From positions 62,001-126,000 of the forward strand of contig NZ_PGGM01000013.1 in NCBI RefSeq assembly GCF_003010965.1: a DNA stretch of 64,000 nt. Direction: 5' to 3'. Of the stretch, positions 38,402-49,561 are shown in pieces. The DNA comes from Phyllobacterium sophorae. Its GTDB lineage: Bacteria; Pseudomonadota; Alphaproteobacteria; Rhizobiales; Rhizobiaceae. Numbering within the stretch: the stretch's first letter is position 1; each line of letters begins with the position of its first letter. The position numbers were made by a program, and so were the translations under genes. The notes under the pieces are model-generated. The model made no database searches. It saw only the letters and a list, made by a program, of their open reading frames with translations, and had not been told where the DNA came from.

Positions 38402-39697
38402 TCAGACCGCGATTTTTCGTGGACTGGACGTTGAAGCCGTCAGCCCATGACGGACATCGGCAAATTTCATTAACGAATCGACCGGACCAACCGCTGCAAT
38501 TGTCGGCATGGTGTCAAGAAAAAGCCGCCCGGACAGATCGGTCAAACGCTCTATGGTGATCTTCGATAACCGCTCGACAAGCTCCTCGGTCGATACAGCG
38601 TGACCGTAGAGAAGCATCTGGCGGGCAATCTGCCCCGCTCTGCTGGCTGCGCTTTCATGCGACATCAACAGGCTGGCGCGATATTGCGCCCGTGCGCGAT
38701 TCAACTCTTCCTGGCTGATTTTTCGAGCGGCTTCGTGCAACTCGTTGATGATGACCGGAACAAGTTTCTTAAGATGGTTGCGTCCGGTTGCGGCATGGAT
38801 GCCGAAAATGCCGGTGTCCGAAAAACCCCAATGAAATGCGTAGACGGAATAGCAAAGGCCGCGTTTTTCGCGCACTTCTTGGAAAAGCCGGGAAGACATG
38901 CCGCCGCCAAGGATCATTGCCAGCAGCTGCGAGGCATAGAAGTCGCGCACGTGATAGGCGCGCCCTTCAAATCCGATGACGACTTGGGCATCCATCAGTT
39001 CGCGTTGTTCGCGGAAATCACCGCCGACATAGTGCGATATATCTGGCTCGGGTGCCGTTGATTTCGAGCGAAATGAGCCGAGACGTTTCTCCACTTCCCT
39101 TACGAAGTCATCGTGCTTCACACCGCCGGCCGCAACGACAACCATCCGCTCGGCGCTATACTGCTCGTCCATATAACGGCGTAGGTCTGCAGATGAGAAA
39201 GACTGGACAGTTTCGGGCGTTCCAAGAATGGTCCGGCCGATCGTCTGTTGCTGGAAGGCTGCTTCCGTAAACCGGTCAAAGACCACGTCGTCGGGCGTGT
39301 CGTGTGCTGCGCCGATCTCCTGCATGATGACGTTTTTTTCACGCTCAAGCTCTTCGGCATCAAACTTTGAACTTGTCATGATATCGGCGAGAATATCAAT
39401 CGCCAGAGGCATGTCGTCGCGCAACACGCGGGCAAAATAAGACGTGGTTTCGACACTGGTGGCTGCATTGATCTCGCCGCCGACATCTTCGATGTCTGCT
39501 GCAATTTGCCAAGCAGACCGATTCTCGGTCCCCTTGAAAGCCATATGTTCGAGAAGATGGGCTATACCGTGCTGGTTGCTCGCCTCATTCCGTGACCCCG
39601 CCTTGACCCAGATGCCAAGGGCTACACTCTCCACATGCGGCATTGTCTCTGTCGCAATCGTCAGACCGTTGGAGAGGCGACTGATTTCAACGCCCAT
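38402..39697 (-). CDS. M16-family zinc peptidase (processing-peptidase-like)
   Basis: Zinc protease of 431 residues, related to mitochondrial processing peptidase beta and bacterial PqqL/YmxG. The inverted zinc motif HLLEH is at 47-51 in HGIAHLLEHMAFKGTENRSA, with the distal Glu in the ARVLRDDMPLAIDILADI...EELEREKNVIMQEI region. The Gly-rich loop GGGMSSRLFQEVREKRGLCYSV lies at about 265-286. Length fits a single-chain M16B member. It starts 10 bases after thrC on the same strand. Substrates are unknown. Confidence 0.93.
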   Translation of the reverse strand: MGVEISRLSNGLTIATETMPHVESVALGIWVKAGSRNEASNQHGIAHLLEHMAFKGTENRSAWQIAADIEDVGGEINAATSVETTSYFARVLRDDMPLAIDILADIMTSSKFDAEELEREKNVIMQEIGAAHDTPDDVVFDRFTEAAFQQQTIGRTILGTPETVQSFSSADLRRYMDEQYSAERMVVVAAGGVKHDDFVREVEKRLGSFRSKSTAPEPDISHYVGGDFREQRELMDAQVVIGFEGRAYHVRDFYASQLLAMILGGGMSSRLFQEVREKRGLCYSVYAFHWGFSDTGIFGIHAATGRNHLKKLVPVIINELHEAARKISQEELNRARAQYRASLLMSHESAASRAGQIARQMLLYGHAVSTEELVERLSKITIERLTDLSGRLFLDTMPTIAAVGPVDSLMKFADVRHGLTASTSSPRKIAV

Positions 39698-39707
39698 TCA
39701 ATGCTCC

Positions 39708-41105
39708 TTACCTCGCCGCTCTTGAATGTCGGCTGATATACTCTTCCACATTTTTAAGGTCGTTGGGAAGTACCGTGTACTGTTCTTTTCTTTCCAGGAG
39801 GTCGCCAAGCCAAAGCGGGAGGTCCGGATGAATGCCGCTTGCCGCCTTTACTGCATCGGGAAATTTGGCCGGATGAGCCGTCGCAAGCACGACGCTTGCC
39901 GCTCCCGGGGAAATCTTTTCCCGGGCAACCTTCAGCCCGATGGCTGAATGCGGATCAAGCAAATAGCCCGACTGTTTCAGGACATCATTAATTGTGTCGG
40001 CCGTTTCCACTCTTGTTGAGCGTCCGGCGTCGAATTCAGCGCGGATTTTGGCAAGTGGCACGTCGGCGATCGTAAAACTGCCGGATTGCTTCAGACCGTC
40101 CATAAGACGGCGCACCGAGGCGGCGTCGCGTCCGTGCGCCTCAAACAGCAGGCGCTCGAAATTGGATGACACTTGAATATCCATGGACGGCGATGTCGTG
40201 TGCAATACACCGCGAGTCTCGTAGTTACCTGTCTCGATGGTGCGGGTCAAAATATCATTGTCATTGGTTGCAATGACCAGGCGGTCGATCGGAAGACCCA
40301 TGCGTTTTGCAACATGGCCTGCAAAAATATCGCCAAAATTACCGGTGGGAACGGTGAACGATACGGGCCGATCGGGGCTGCCAAGCGCTACCGCTGAAGT
40401 GAAATAATAAACGATCTGCGGCATGATCCGTGCCCAATTGATCGAATTGACGCCGGAAAGCGAAAGTGAATCGCGAAATGCGAAATCGTTGAACATGCCT
40501 TTGACCAATGACTGGCAGTCGTCAAAGTTGCCTTCGATTGCCAGCGCTTGAACATTCCGGGCTGCCGAGGTGGTCATCTGCCGCTGTTGCACGGGCGATA
40601 CACGATTGTGCGGAAACAGGATGAAAATATCGGTGCGGTCGCGATTTGCGAATGCTTCGATGGCAGCGCCACCAGTGTCGCCGGATGTGGCACCGACAAT
40701 CGTCGCGCGCTCATTTCGCTTTGTCAGGATGTAGTCCATCAATCGCGCCAGAAGCTGCATCGCCACGTCCTTGAACGCGAGCGTCGGGCCATGGAAGAGC
40801 TCCAGGACGAACTCATTGTGCCCGGTCTGAACAAGAGGACAGACAGCCTCATGGCGGAATGTGCTGTAGGCATCGTGCACCATCCGCTCGAAATCCGCCT
40901 GGTCGATGTCGCCGGCAATGAATGGTGTCAGCACACGAATGGCGACCTCAGGGTAGGTCTTGCCGCGCAAGGAGCGGATATCACTGGCGGAAAACTGTGG
41001 AAATTCCTGCGGAAGATACAAGCCGCCGTCACGCGCAAGGCCAGCCAGAAGCGCATCCGAAAAGCCCAAAACAGGGGCTTCACCGCGGGTACTAACATAT
41101 TTCAT
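39708..41105 (-). CDS. thrC: Threonine synthase
   Basis: PLP enzyme converting O-phosphohomoserine to threonine, using the product of thrB at 31.2 kb. The 465-residue product starts MKYVSTRGEAPVLGFSDALLAGLARDGGLYLP and has the PLP-lysine block HGPTLAFKDVAMQLLARLMD near 110-129, GATSGDTGGAAIEAF, and SVRNVQ-like AARNVQALAIEGNFDDCQ. AAGGG precedes the ATG at 41105. It is first of the run thrC/M16/GNAT/EAL; the thrC-M16 pairing is one I recall from other alphaproteobacteria. Confidence 0.96.
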   Translation of the reverse strand: MKYVSTRGEAPVLGFSDALLAGLARDGGLYLPQEFPQFSASDIRSLRGKTYPEVAIRVLTPFIAGDIDQADFERMVHDAYSTFRHEAVCPLVQTGHNEFVLELFHGPTLAFKDVAMQLLARLMDYILTKRNERATIVGATSGDTGGAAIEAFANRDRTDIFILFPHNRVSPVQQRQMTTSAARNVQALAIEGNFDDCQSLVKGMFNDFAFRDSLSLSGVNSINWARIMPQIVYYFTSAVALGSPDRPVSFTVPTGNFGDIFAGHVAKRMGLPIDRLVIATNDNDILTRTIETGNYETRGVLHTTSPSMDIQVSSNFERLLFEAHGRDAASVRRLMDGLKQSGSFTIADVPLAKIRAEFDAGRSTRVETADTINDVLKQSGYLLDPHSAIGLKVAREKISPGAASVVLATAHPAKFPDAVKAASGIHPDLPLWLGDLLERKEQYTVLPNDLKNVEEYISRHSRAAR

Positions 41106-41246
41106 TTCATTTGCCCTTCTGTACCTTGCCTTCGAACGCAATCACTGCCTCGGCAAAAAGCTGCAAAGCCCGTCGCATTATCTCCGTACCGTTGATATAG
41201 AACACGTTCGTTCGTCAAGGTTCGTTCTTCGAGGAAAGTTCAGTTC

Positions 41247-41864
41247 ATGAAGTCAGAAACACAAAAAACTCTGCCCTTCTATCAACTTTGCGCCCCAATT
41301 TGTGCATTGATTTTTGCGGCCGGGCTTAGCGGATGCTCTACCAGCGGCAATACCACGGTTGATCCGAACAGTCCAAAAGCTCAAGCCACGGCAGAGGCGC
41401 AGAAGCGTATCACTGCGTCGGAATTGCTGGCATTTTGTCCCACGGTCACCATTCGAGAAGGCACGTCGGTCCTGACGAATTACGGAAAGTCTGCCGACAA
41501 GACACCCGAAAATCTGATTTATCAGGCATCCATCGCAGATGAAACGCGCTCCTGCCAGCCAGGCGACGGTACTTTGACGATGAATGTAGCCATCGCAGGC
41601 AAAATCGTGCCAGGTGCAAAATTCTCTCCCGGAACCATAACAGTTCCGATACGTGTCGCTGTCATCCAAGGAAAGGATGTCCTTTATTCAAAACTGCACA
41701 AGCACGCAGTTTCTGCTACCGACAGCAGTGCGGCAACCCAGTTTGTCTTCAACGATCCTAATGTAACCTTCCCAAAGCCGACCACGCAAAACATTCAGGT
41801 TTTCATCGGATTCGACGAAGGTCCGGACGTCGCCGGTACAAAGGCAAAGCAAAAGAAACAGTAG
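41247..41864 (+). CDS. Predicted lipoprotein of unknown function
   Basis: A 205-residue exported protein with a hydrophobic leader and lipobox GLSGC, lipidated Cys near 30, followed by a Ser/Thr/Asn-rich linker. The domain shows ASELLAFCPTVTIREGTSVLTNYGK, IADETRSCQPGDGTLTMNVAIAGKIVPG and a late NIQVFIGFDEGPD, with a Lys-rich end (AGTKAKQKKQ). I do not recognise a named family. GAGGAAAG precedes the ATG. It is divergent from thrC (141 bases) and convergent with a HAD gene. Confidence 0.75.
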   Translation: MKSETQKTLPFYQLCAPICALIFAAGLSGCSTSGNTTVDPNSPKAQATAEAQKRITASELLAFCPTVTIREGTSVLTNYGKSADKTPENLIYQASIADETRSCQPGDGTLTMNVAIAGKIVPGAKFSPGTITVPIRVAVIQGKDVLYSKLHKHAVSATDSSAATQFVFNDPNVTFPKPTTQNIQVFIGFDEGPDVAGTKAKQKKQ

Positions 41865-41869
41865 AAGAG

Positions 41870-41888
41870 GGCTGGCGCAATGCCAGCC
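41870..41888. terminator. Hairpin after the lipoprotein gene (weak terminator)
   Basis: Arms GGCTGGC and GCCAGCC enclose GCAAT 5 bases after the stop at 41864, between convergent genes. The following TTCCTCGTT is only moderately T-rich, so termination is plausible but not certain. Confidence 0.5.
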
Positions 41889-41907
41889 TTCCTCGTTGCA
41901 AGCTCCG

Positions 41908-43937
<2,030 letters not shown>

Positions 43938-43979
43938 GCGATCCGATCGGACGAGGACCTCCAGTGCCGTTCTGATCCC

Positions 43980-44009
43980 GAAACGCCCAAGGTCAGCCTT
44001 GGGCGTTTC
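43980..44009. terminator. Long hairpin between ccrM and the convergent HAD gene
   Basis: Perfect 13-base arms (GAAACGCCCAAGG and CCTTGGGCGTTTC) enclose a TCAG loop, 42 bases after ccrM and 15 bases before the end of the opposite gene. Each arm ends in GTTTC/GAAAC, so a short T-rich tail exists on either strand. It is a likely bidirectional terminator. Confidence 0.75.
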
Positions 44010-44024
44010 GCCGTTAAATGCGGA

Positions 44025-44636
44025 TCAAACCGCAATTCCAAGATTGTTCAGATCGGCTCTCAGCATTTCAGGATTGACGAATTGCACCGACTGCCAGCCG
44101 GCGGCCTTGGCGCCAGCGACGTTCTTTGCACTGTCGTCGATAAATAGCGTGGCCGATGGCTCCAGATCGAAAGCGGCGACGTGGTGGTCATAGATAGCTT
44201 TGTCTGGCTTGATCAGTCCAATGTCACCCGAAACTGTGACACCACGGCTTTCTGTCAGAAAGGGAAACCGCTCCCAGGCCTCGCGCAACGTGTCAGACGC
44301 GAAATTGGTCAGCATCGTCACATCGTGGCGATCGGCGATCAGCTTGCGCATAATCGCTACGCTGCCATCGATTGAATGCGTTATCATCAGATGCCAGTTC
44401 TTGCGGAAGGCGCGGATATGATGTTCGCGGTCGGGGAAATCAGCAATCAGAAGTGCTTCGGCTTCCGGCCATTTGCGTCCGCGGTCCTGTTCGATATTCC
44501 AGTCATGGGTGCAGATGTTGTCGAAAAACCATTTGCGTTCTGCGTCATCGGGAATGACATTCCGGAATGCTGCGTCCGGGTCGTAATGGATAAGAACCTG
44601 CCCGATGTCGAAAACGATATGTTTGACCGATGTCAT
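44025..44636 (-). CDS. HAD-IA family hydrolase (YihX-like)
   Basis: A 203-residue haloacid-dehalogenase-type phosphatase. Motif I is HIVFDIGQVLIHYDP with the nucleophile Asp; the second Asp of the usual DxD is Gly, as in the YihX group of glucose-1-phosphatases. Motif II is TMLTNFASD, motif III IKPDKAIYDHH, and motif IV LFIDDSAKNVAGAKAAGWQSVQF. The substrate is unknown. Its ATG overlaps the mutY stop as ATGA, so the two are translationally coupled. Confidence 0.9.
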   Translation of the reverse strand: MTSVKHIVFDIGQVLIHYDPDAAFRNVIPDDAERKWFFDNICTHDWNIEQDRGRKWPEAEALLIADFPDREHHIRAFRKNWHLMITHSIDGSVAIMRKLIADRHDVTMLTNFASDTLREAWERFPFLTESRGVTVSGDIGLIKPDKAIYDHHVAAFDLEPSATLFIDDSAKNVAGAKAAGWQSVQFVNPEMLRADLNNLGIAV

Positions 44637-45712
44637 TCCTCTTTCCTTCTCTTTGCGAACGCGTCCGGAATCGCCGTAGCAATGGCTTTTTTCATAACCG
44701 TGGGCAACGCCTCACCGGCTAAATTTTCAACCTTGACCCACCAGCCGTCCGGGGAGGTTGGTTTGTATAGCCCACGCGCCGTGTAGATTTTGAGACGCAG
44801 TTCGAAATGCGTGAAAACATGAGTTATGCTACCCGAGGGAGTCCAGCTCGCCGGAAAGGGAGCCGCGCCAATGTCGGTGTCTCCATCAAGCCGAGCAGTC
44901 CAGTCCGTCGTGGGTACCTCGGCCATCCCACCGAGCAGGCCACTTTCGGTGCGACTGCGCAGAAGCACCTCGCCGTTATTTGAGATGGCGACAAAGGCAG
45001 CGCCCACGCGGACAGGTTTTTCCTTTTTCGGGGCCTTTACCGGGAAGAACTCTGGATCCGTTGTTCGCAGCGCCTCGCAATTATCGTTTAGCGGGCAGAC
45101 GATGCAGGCTGGTCGCTTAGGAGTGCAGATTGTTGCCCCTAGATCCATCATCGCCTGCGCGAAGTCACCGGAGCGCCTGCCGGGTGTGATCGCCTGCATC
45201 CGCACGCGAATTTCGGGTTTGGCGAAGGGCAGGGGTGTTGCCAGCCCGTAAAGCCGGGTAATCACGCGCTCCACGTTACCGTCGACCACCGCGATCGGCA
45301 GGTCAAAGGCAATTGACGCAATCGCGGCCGCGGTATAGTCGCCGATACCAGGCAGCGATTTCAGGCTGGCCACATCAGCGGGGAAACGTCCCCCAAATTT
45401 CGCGCAAACGATGTCCGCACATTTTTTTAGATTTCGAGCGCGTGAATAATAGCCAAGGCCTGCCCACGCGCGCAGTACATCATCCTGGCTGGCGGCAGCG
45501 AGATCAATGACTGTCGGCCACTTCTCTGTAAAAGCCCGGAAATACGGCTTCACCGCTTCGACAGTCGTCTGCTGCAACATTATTTCGGAAAGCCAGATCC
45601 GGTAGGGATCCGCTTTGACCCCTGCGAGGTGCTCGCGCGGCGAAATGCGCCATGGTAGAATTCTGTGATGAGAATCATACCAATGGAGTAGTTTGACGGT
45701 TATCTGTTGCAT
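44633..45712 (-). CDS. mutY: A/G-specific adenine DNA glycosylase
   Basis: Removes adenine mispaired with 8-oxoguanine. The 359-residue protein has PYRIWLSEIMLQQTTVEAVKPYF, the helix-hairpin-helix and catalytic Asp in LPGIGDYTAAAIASIAFDLPIAVVDGNVERV near 111-141, the [4Fe-4S] cysteines in CTPKRPACIVCPLNDNC, and a C-terminal NUDIX-like domain for 8-oxoguanine (VGAAFVAISNNGEVLLRSR). The ATG at 45712 has GGAA upstream, with a TTG nine bases earlier as alternative. In related genomes I recall mutY divergent from a DUF721 gene; here two polysaccharide genes stand between. Confidence 0.95.
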   Translation of the reverse strand: MQQITVKLLHWYDSHHRILPWRISPREHLAGVKADPYRIWLSEIMLQQTTVEAVKPYFRAFTEKWPTVIDLAAASQDDVLRAWAGLGYYSRARNLKKCADIVCAKFGGRFPADVASLKSLPGIGDYTAAAIASIAFDLPIAVVDGNVERVITRLYGLATPLPFAKPEIRVRMQAITPGRRSGDFAQAMMDLGATICTPKRPACIVCPLNDNCEALRTTDPEFFPVKAPKKEKPVRVGAAFVAISNNGEVLLRSRTESGLLGGMAEVPTTDWTARLDGDTDIGAAPFPASWTPSGSITHVFTHFELRLKIYTARGLYKPTSPDGWWVKVENLAGEALPTVMKKAIATAIPDAFAKRRKEE

Positions 45713-45798
45713 CAATTCCAAACTGCGCTACACGAGGGCTATTACGGTTTTTACACAACGGTTGCGAGCGTGACATTCAGAAGTATTCGGAATCATAG

Positions 45799-47109
45799 AT
45801 GTTTCCAGATCAATTGACCAAGGCGCTGATGCTGCCGAGTAGAGGGCATTTTATCGGAATCGATCGCAACAACCGCCTATTTACGTTCGTGTTTGCGCTT
45901 TTTCCTGGTTTATTGGCAAGTGGAACTTCGGTGACGCTGGTCCTCGCCTTTATCTGGGCGCTCATTTCGCTGGTGACAAAGAGATTCTCCTTCAATTTGA
46001 CGAGGTCGGACAAAATTGTCGCGTGGTGTATAACGTTCTATGTTTTGGTGACGATTTTCTCGGTCGTGATTCATCCCAATCCGGAAAAAGGTGGGCCATT
46101 CCTTATCAAGATGATCCCGTTTCTTGCCGTTTGGGCGATCCTGCCGCGCCTTCGTGCAGGCATTTCGGGGCGATTGATACCGTTCTTGGTTGCGGGCGCC
46201 GGTATAGGCATGGTTGGCTCGCTTATATTCAGCATTGTACAAGTCGCATTCTTGTCCTCCAGAGCCGAAGGAGGCGCCGGTAATGCCGCGGTGTTCGGGC
46301 TGTTTGCTGTACTATTTGGCAGCATCTCGCTGCTGAACGCACATTCGGACAGCAAAACTGAACGCGTCATTGCAATTACCGGTTTCGCGTGCGGAATGGT
46401 CTGCGCTTTCCTCTCGGGTACGCGGTCGGCCTGGCTTGTAATGCCATTTCACTTCATCGTCCTCTATTGGTATTTGCGCGGACAATCGCTGCCGACACTT
46501 ACAAACGCGGCGAAAGTGGTCGGAACGGTTCTGGTTGTCGCCGTTGTTGCGATAGGCGCAATGAAGATAGCCGAGCGATACCATGCGTTGGAGAGCGATA
46601 TTGTCCAACTTGATCAGCAGCCTGACAATATTAGCTCGCTGAAAGCACGGCTCTTGCTTTGGTCAGCAGCCAAGAATGCATTTCTGGAATCGCCCTTGAT
46701 CGGCCAGGGTCCGCAGAACCGTATGTCCCTTGTTTTTAAGACGTTGAATCTGCCAGCCGACAAGCAAATGACGTTCACCCATGTCCATAACGGGTTCTTG
46801 AATGCAGCCGTTGATGGCGGCATTCTCGGAATTCTTGGAGTGCTCTCACTTTTGGCTGCCCCGCTAATCGCCGCTCGCAGCAAAGAACCGGGACCGGGAC
46901 GCGATCTCGCCACGGCAATTTCGCTTCTGCTTGTCACCAGCTATGTAATCACGGGCATGTTCGGGATCATGTTTGGCCACGATGCGACAGACGCTGTTTT
47001 TACTTACCTCACGATCATGATTTGCTGGATCGCGGGTAGCTCGCCCTATCTGTCGGTGCGTAAAGTGGCGTATCTGGCGGATGACGACGCGATTGCCCTG
47101 AGGGCGTGA
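45799..47109 (+). CDS. O-antigen ligase/polymerase-family membrane protein
   Basis: Polytopic membrane protein of 436 residues with about eleven hydrophobic segments and a large periplasmic loop in the last third. The family block FLSGTRSAWLVMPFH (about 204-218) and the HVHNGFLNAAVDGGILG segment (about 329-345) match the Wzy_C/WaaL group, which polymerises or ligates surface polysaccharides from lipid carriers. Ligase cannot be told from polymerase by sequence. It is followed after 43 bases by a sugar-nucleotide epimerase gene. The pair sits between mutY and the DUF721 gene, apparently an insertion. Confidence 0.85.
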   Translation: MFPDQLTKALMLPSRGHFIGIDRNNRLFTFVFALFPGLLASGTSVTLVLAFIWALISLVTKRFSFNLTRSDKIVAWCITFYVLVTIFSVVIHPNPEKGGPFLIKMIPFLAVWAILPRLRAGISGRLIPFLVAGAGIGMVGSLIFSIVQVAFLSSRAEGGAGNAAVFGLFAVLFGSISLLNAHSDSKTERVIAITGFACGMVCAFLSGTRSAWLVMPFHFIVLYWYLRGQSLPTLTNAAKVVGTVLVVAVVAIGAMKIAERYHALESDIVQLDQQPDNISSLKARLLLWSAAKNAFLESPLIGQGPQNRMSLVFKTLNLPADKQMTFTHVHNGFLNAAVDGGILGILGVLSLLAAPLIAARSKEPGPGRDLATAISLLLVTSYVITGMFGIMFGHDATDAVFTYLTIMICWIAGSSPYLSVRKVAYLADDDAIALRA

Positions 47110-47152
47110 AGATAGAAGACCGCCGCGAGCAAAAACAGAGATCAGGTGTCAT

Positions 47153-48127
47153 ATGAAGGCCATCGTTACAGGAGCCGCAGGCTTTGTCGGGTTTCACGTC
47201 GCTAAGCGGCTTGCCAGCGAAGGTTTTGACATCGTCGCTATCGATAATCTCAACGAATATTATCCCGTAGCACTGAAGGAGACGCGGCTTTCCGCCTTGG
47301 ATGGCAAGTCGAATATTCGTTTTGTTCGCGCCAATATTGCCAACCCGAATGAACTCGCCGCGGCGATTGCCGGCGACGTGGGTGCCGATATCATCGTGCA
47401 CCTTGCCGCCCAGGCGGGTGTGCGTTATTCGGTTGAGAACCCGGCAGCCTACGTTGATGCCAATGTCCAGGGTCAGGTCACCGTTTTCGAGCAAGCCCGA
47501 AAAATGCCAAAGAGGCCGCCTGTCGTCTATGCCAGTTCATCATCCGTTTATGGCGCGAATACAAAGGTGCCATTTTCGGAAAGCGACCCTGTCGATTGTC
47601 CTGTTTCTGTTTATGCTGCGACCAAGCGCTCGGCTGAACTCTTGGCACATTCCTATCGGCACGTTCACAAGGTTGCGTCGACTGGCCTCCGGTTCTTCAC
47701 GGTCTATGGCCCTTACGGCCGTCCGGACATGGCTCCCTGGTTGTTTACCGATGCCATACTGAAAGGTGAGCCGATCAAGGTCTACAATCATGGCCGCATG
47801 GAGCGGGACTTCACGTTCATCGATGACATAGTCAATGGCGTATTTGGCGCGATAAACCGCATACTGACGAATCCCGAGGGGACCGCGCCGGTTTACAACC
47901 TTGGCAACAACAAGCCTGTTGCACTGATGCGATTCATAGAAATCATCGAGAAAGCGTGCGGGCGCGAAGCCATCAAACAACTCGCACCAATGCCGCCCGC
48001 CGACGTCGAGCGCACCTATGCGGATATTGAATTAGCCGCACGTGATCTTGGTTTTTCACCTGCCACGACCTTGGAAGAGGGGATTCCTTTGTTCGTTAAG
48101 TGGTTTCGCGGCTATAATGGGCGCTGA
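47153..48127 (+). CDS. NAD-dependent nucleotide-sugar epimerase, UDP-glucuronate 4-epimerase-like
   Basis: Short-chain-dehydrogenase-type epimerase of 324 residues. The Rossmann motif GAAGFVG is at 7-13, the Ser of SSSSVYG and the catalytic YAATK pair follow. IDNLNEYYPVALKETRL, AAQAGVRYSVENP and RFFTVYGPYGRPDMAPWLF are the blocks of UDP-glucuronate 4-epimerases (LpsL/LspL, CapI), which supply UDP-galacturonate for LPS or capsule. Sugar specificity is inferred. It lies 43 bases after the O-antigen-ligase-like gene and 29 bases before the DUF721 gene. Confidence 0.88.
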   Translation: MKAIVTGAAGFVGFHVAKRLASEGFDIVAIDNLNEYYPVALKETRLSALDGKSNIRFVRANIANPNELAAAIAGDVGADIIVHLAAQAGVRYSVENPAAYVDANVQGQVTVFEQARKMPKRPPVVYASSSSVYGANTKVPFSESDPVDCPVSVYAATKRSAELLAHSYRHVHKVASTGLRFFTVYGPYGRPDMAPWLFTDAILKGEPIKVYNHGRMERDFTFIDDIVNGVFGAINRILTNPEGTAPVYNLGNNKPVALMRFIEIIEKACGREAIKQLAPMPPADVERTYADIELAARDLGFSPATTLEEGIPLFVKWFRGYNGR

Positions 48128-48156
48128 CACTTTCTCTGGAACAGGCGCGACAGATC

Positions 48157-48657
48157 ATGAATGATGACCGCAGCAAGAAGGGATTCCGGCCACTTGCGGA
48201 TCCTGCCGCCGGCATCCTGGATCCCGTGCTGCGCAAGCGGGCTGGTATTACCATCGAACTCGTTCAGGCTTGGGAAGAAGTCGTTGGATCCGCGTTGGGC
48301 GGACAGTCGCGGCCTCTCAAATTGCTCTGGCCGCGCCGGGCGCATGAGGACGACCCATTTCAACCAGCCACGCTGGTGATTGCCTGCCAGGGCTTTACAG
48401 CCATGCGTATCCAGCACGAAACTGGTGAGATCATAAGCCGCGTCAATTCCTTCCTTGGGTTTGCCGCCGTCGGGCGGATCAAGATCGAGCAGAAGCCTGT
48501 AGCACTCCCTGTTGCCAAGAAGCGCGCGTTGCCCCCTGTTGACGCCGAGACAGCGAGCATGATCAGCCGGTCGGTGGAGCAGATCGAAGATGATAGTCTT
48601 CGCGAAGCGCTTCAGCGGCTTGGCCAAAGCATCCATGCTGAAAAGATCAAACGCTGA
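48157..48657 (+). CDS. DUF721 (DciA-like) protein
   Basis: A 166-residue protein with a DUF721 domain: GFRPLADPAAGILDPVLRKRAGITIELVQAWEEVVG at the start, then a KH-like fold with TLVIACQGFTAMRIQHETGEIISRVNSFLGFAAVGRIKIEQ. DciA proteins load the replicative helicase DnaB in bacteria without DnaC. The domain match is good; helicase loading by this particular member is inferred. It precedes the dsbA-like and smc genes, a neighbourhood I recall as conserved in Hyphomicrobiales. Confidence 0.85.
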   Translation: MNDDRSKKGFRPLADPAAGILDPVLRKRAGITIELVQAWEEVVGSALGGQSRPLKLLWPRRAHEDDPFQPATLVIACQGFTAMRIQHETGEIISRVNSFLGFAAVGRIKIEQKPVALPVAKKRALPPVDAETASMISRSVEQIEDDSLREALQRLGQSIHAEKIKR

Positions 48658-48711
48658 TCCTATGGTATGAATTGACGGATGTAAGATCACGAAAAATTCA
48701 AAGACAGAATG

Positions 48712-48734
48712 CAGTCTCTGCCTTAAAGAGACTG
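48712..48734 (+). repeat. 8-base inverted repeat between the DUF721 and dsbA-like genes
   Basis: CAGTCTCT (48712-48719) and AGAGACTG (48727-48734) enclose a 7-base loop, 54 bases after the DUF721 stop. There is no T-run after it, so it is a hairpin of uncertain role, either a weak terminator or an operator for the next gene. Confidence 0.45.
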
Positions 48735-48799
48735 GCTTGAGGCTCTAACGAGTCAATAACTTGTAGTTGCATAATCAACACCGGAGACAGGTGATCCTT

Positions 48800-49477
48800 A
48801 TGACTGAATTGCTGACCCGCAGAAAAATTCTGACACTTGCCGCCGTTTCGACGGCTGCCCTCGCCATGGCTGCGGGCGATCAGGCCTGGTCGCAGGAAGC
48901 CGCGAAGCCGGCGGCACCTCAACCGGCCGGCAAAGTCGATGAGGCGAAGTTGATGGCCGCGGGCTCGCTGAAGGACATGATCCTGGGCAAACCCGAAGCG
49001 CCTGTGACAATCGTCGAGTATGCATCGATGACTTGTCCACATTGCGCGCATTTCGCCACGACGACGCTGCCAGTCATCAAGGAAAAATATATCGATACCG
49101 GTAAAGCGAAGCTCATTCTGCGCGAATTTCCGTTCGATCCGCGCGCTGCCGCGGCCTTCATGCTGGCACGCTGCGCACCGGAAGAGCGCTACTATCCGTT
49201 GGTTGAAGTTCTGTTCAAACAGCAGGAACAGTGGGCCGGAGCGGCAAATGCCGAAGAACCTTTGCTGCAAATCTCCAAATTGGCAGGTTTTACACAGGAG
49301 TCCTTCAAGGCTTGCTTGACGAACCAAAAACTTCTGGATGATGTGAATGCAGTACGTGAGCGCGGTGCCAGCGAATTCGGAGTAAACGCAACCCCGACAT
49401 TCTTTATCAACGGCACTAAATACTCGGGAGCCTTATCGGTTGACGAAATGTCAGCAGTTATCGACGGTCTGCTCTAG
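48800..49477 (+). CDS. DsbA-family thiol:disulfide oxidoreductase, exported
   Basis: Thioredoxin-fold protein of 225 residues with a CPHC active site (C79-C82) and the cis-Pro loop NATPTFFING near 200. The N-terminus LTRRKILTLAAVSTAALAMAAG has a twin-arginine-like RRKIL followed by a hydrophobic core, so export by Tat or Sec is expected; an Ala/Pro-rich linker follows. It would act in the periplasm on disulfides. It is of the BdbD/DsbA-like DSBA group, probably not the main DsbA. The ATG at 48800 directly precedes the signal peptide. smc follows 84 bases later. Confidence 0.92.
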   Translation: MTELLTRRKILTLAAVSTAALAMAAGDQAWSQEAAKPAAPQPAGKVDEAKLMAAGSLKDMILGKPEAPVTIVEYASMTCPHCAHFATTTLPVIKEKYIDTGKAKLILREFPFDPRAAAAFMLARCAPEERYYPLVEVLFKQQEQWAGAANAEEPLLQISKLAGFTQESFKACLTNQKLLDDVNAVRERGASEFGVNATPTFFINGTKYSGALSVDEMSAVIDGLL

Positions 49478-49561
49478 TGCCTGCTCAAGTTTCGGCGGGC
49501 GCCTAACCGCGCCTGCCATCGAACGACTGGCCCCTACGGCGTTTGGCAGAAAGGGCATCTG

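Noticed and set aside
49494-49517. Hairpin between the dsbA-like gene and smc as a terminator
   Set aside because: The arms pair with one G-T wobble but there is no T-run, and the two genes are probably co-transcribed.
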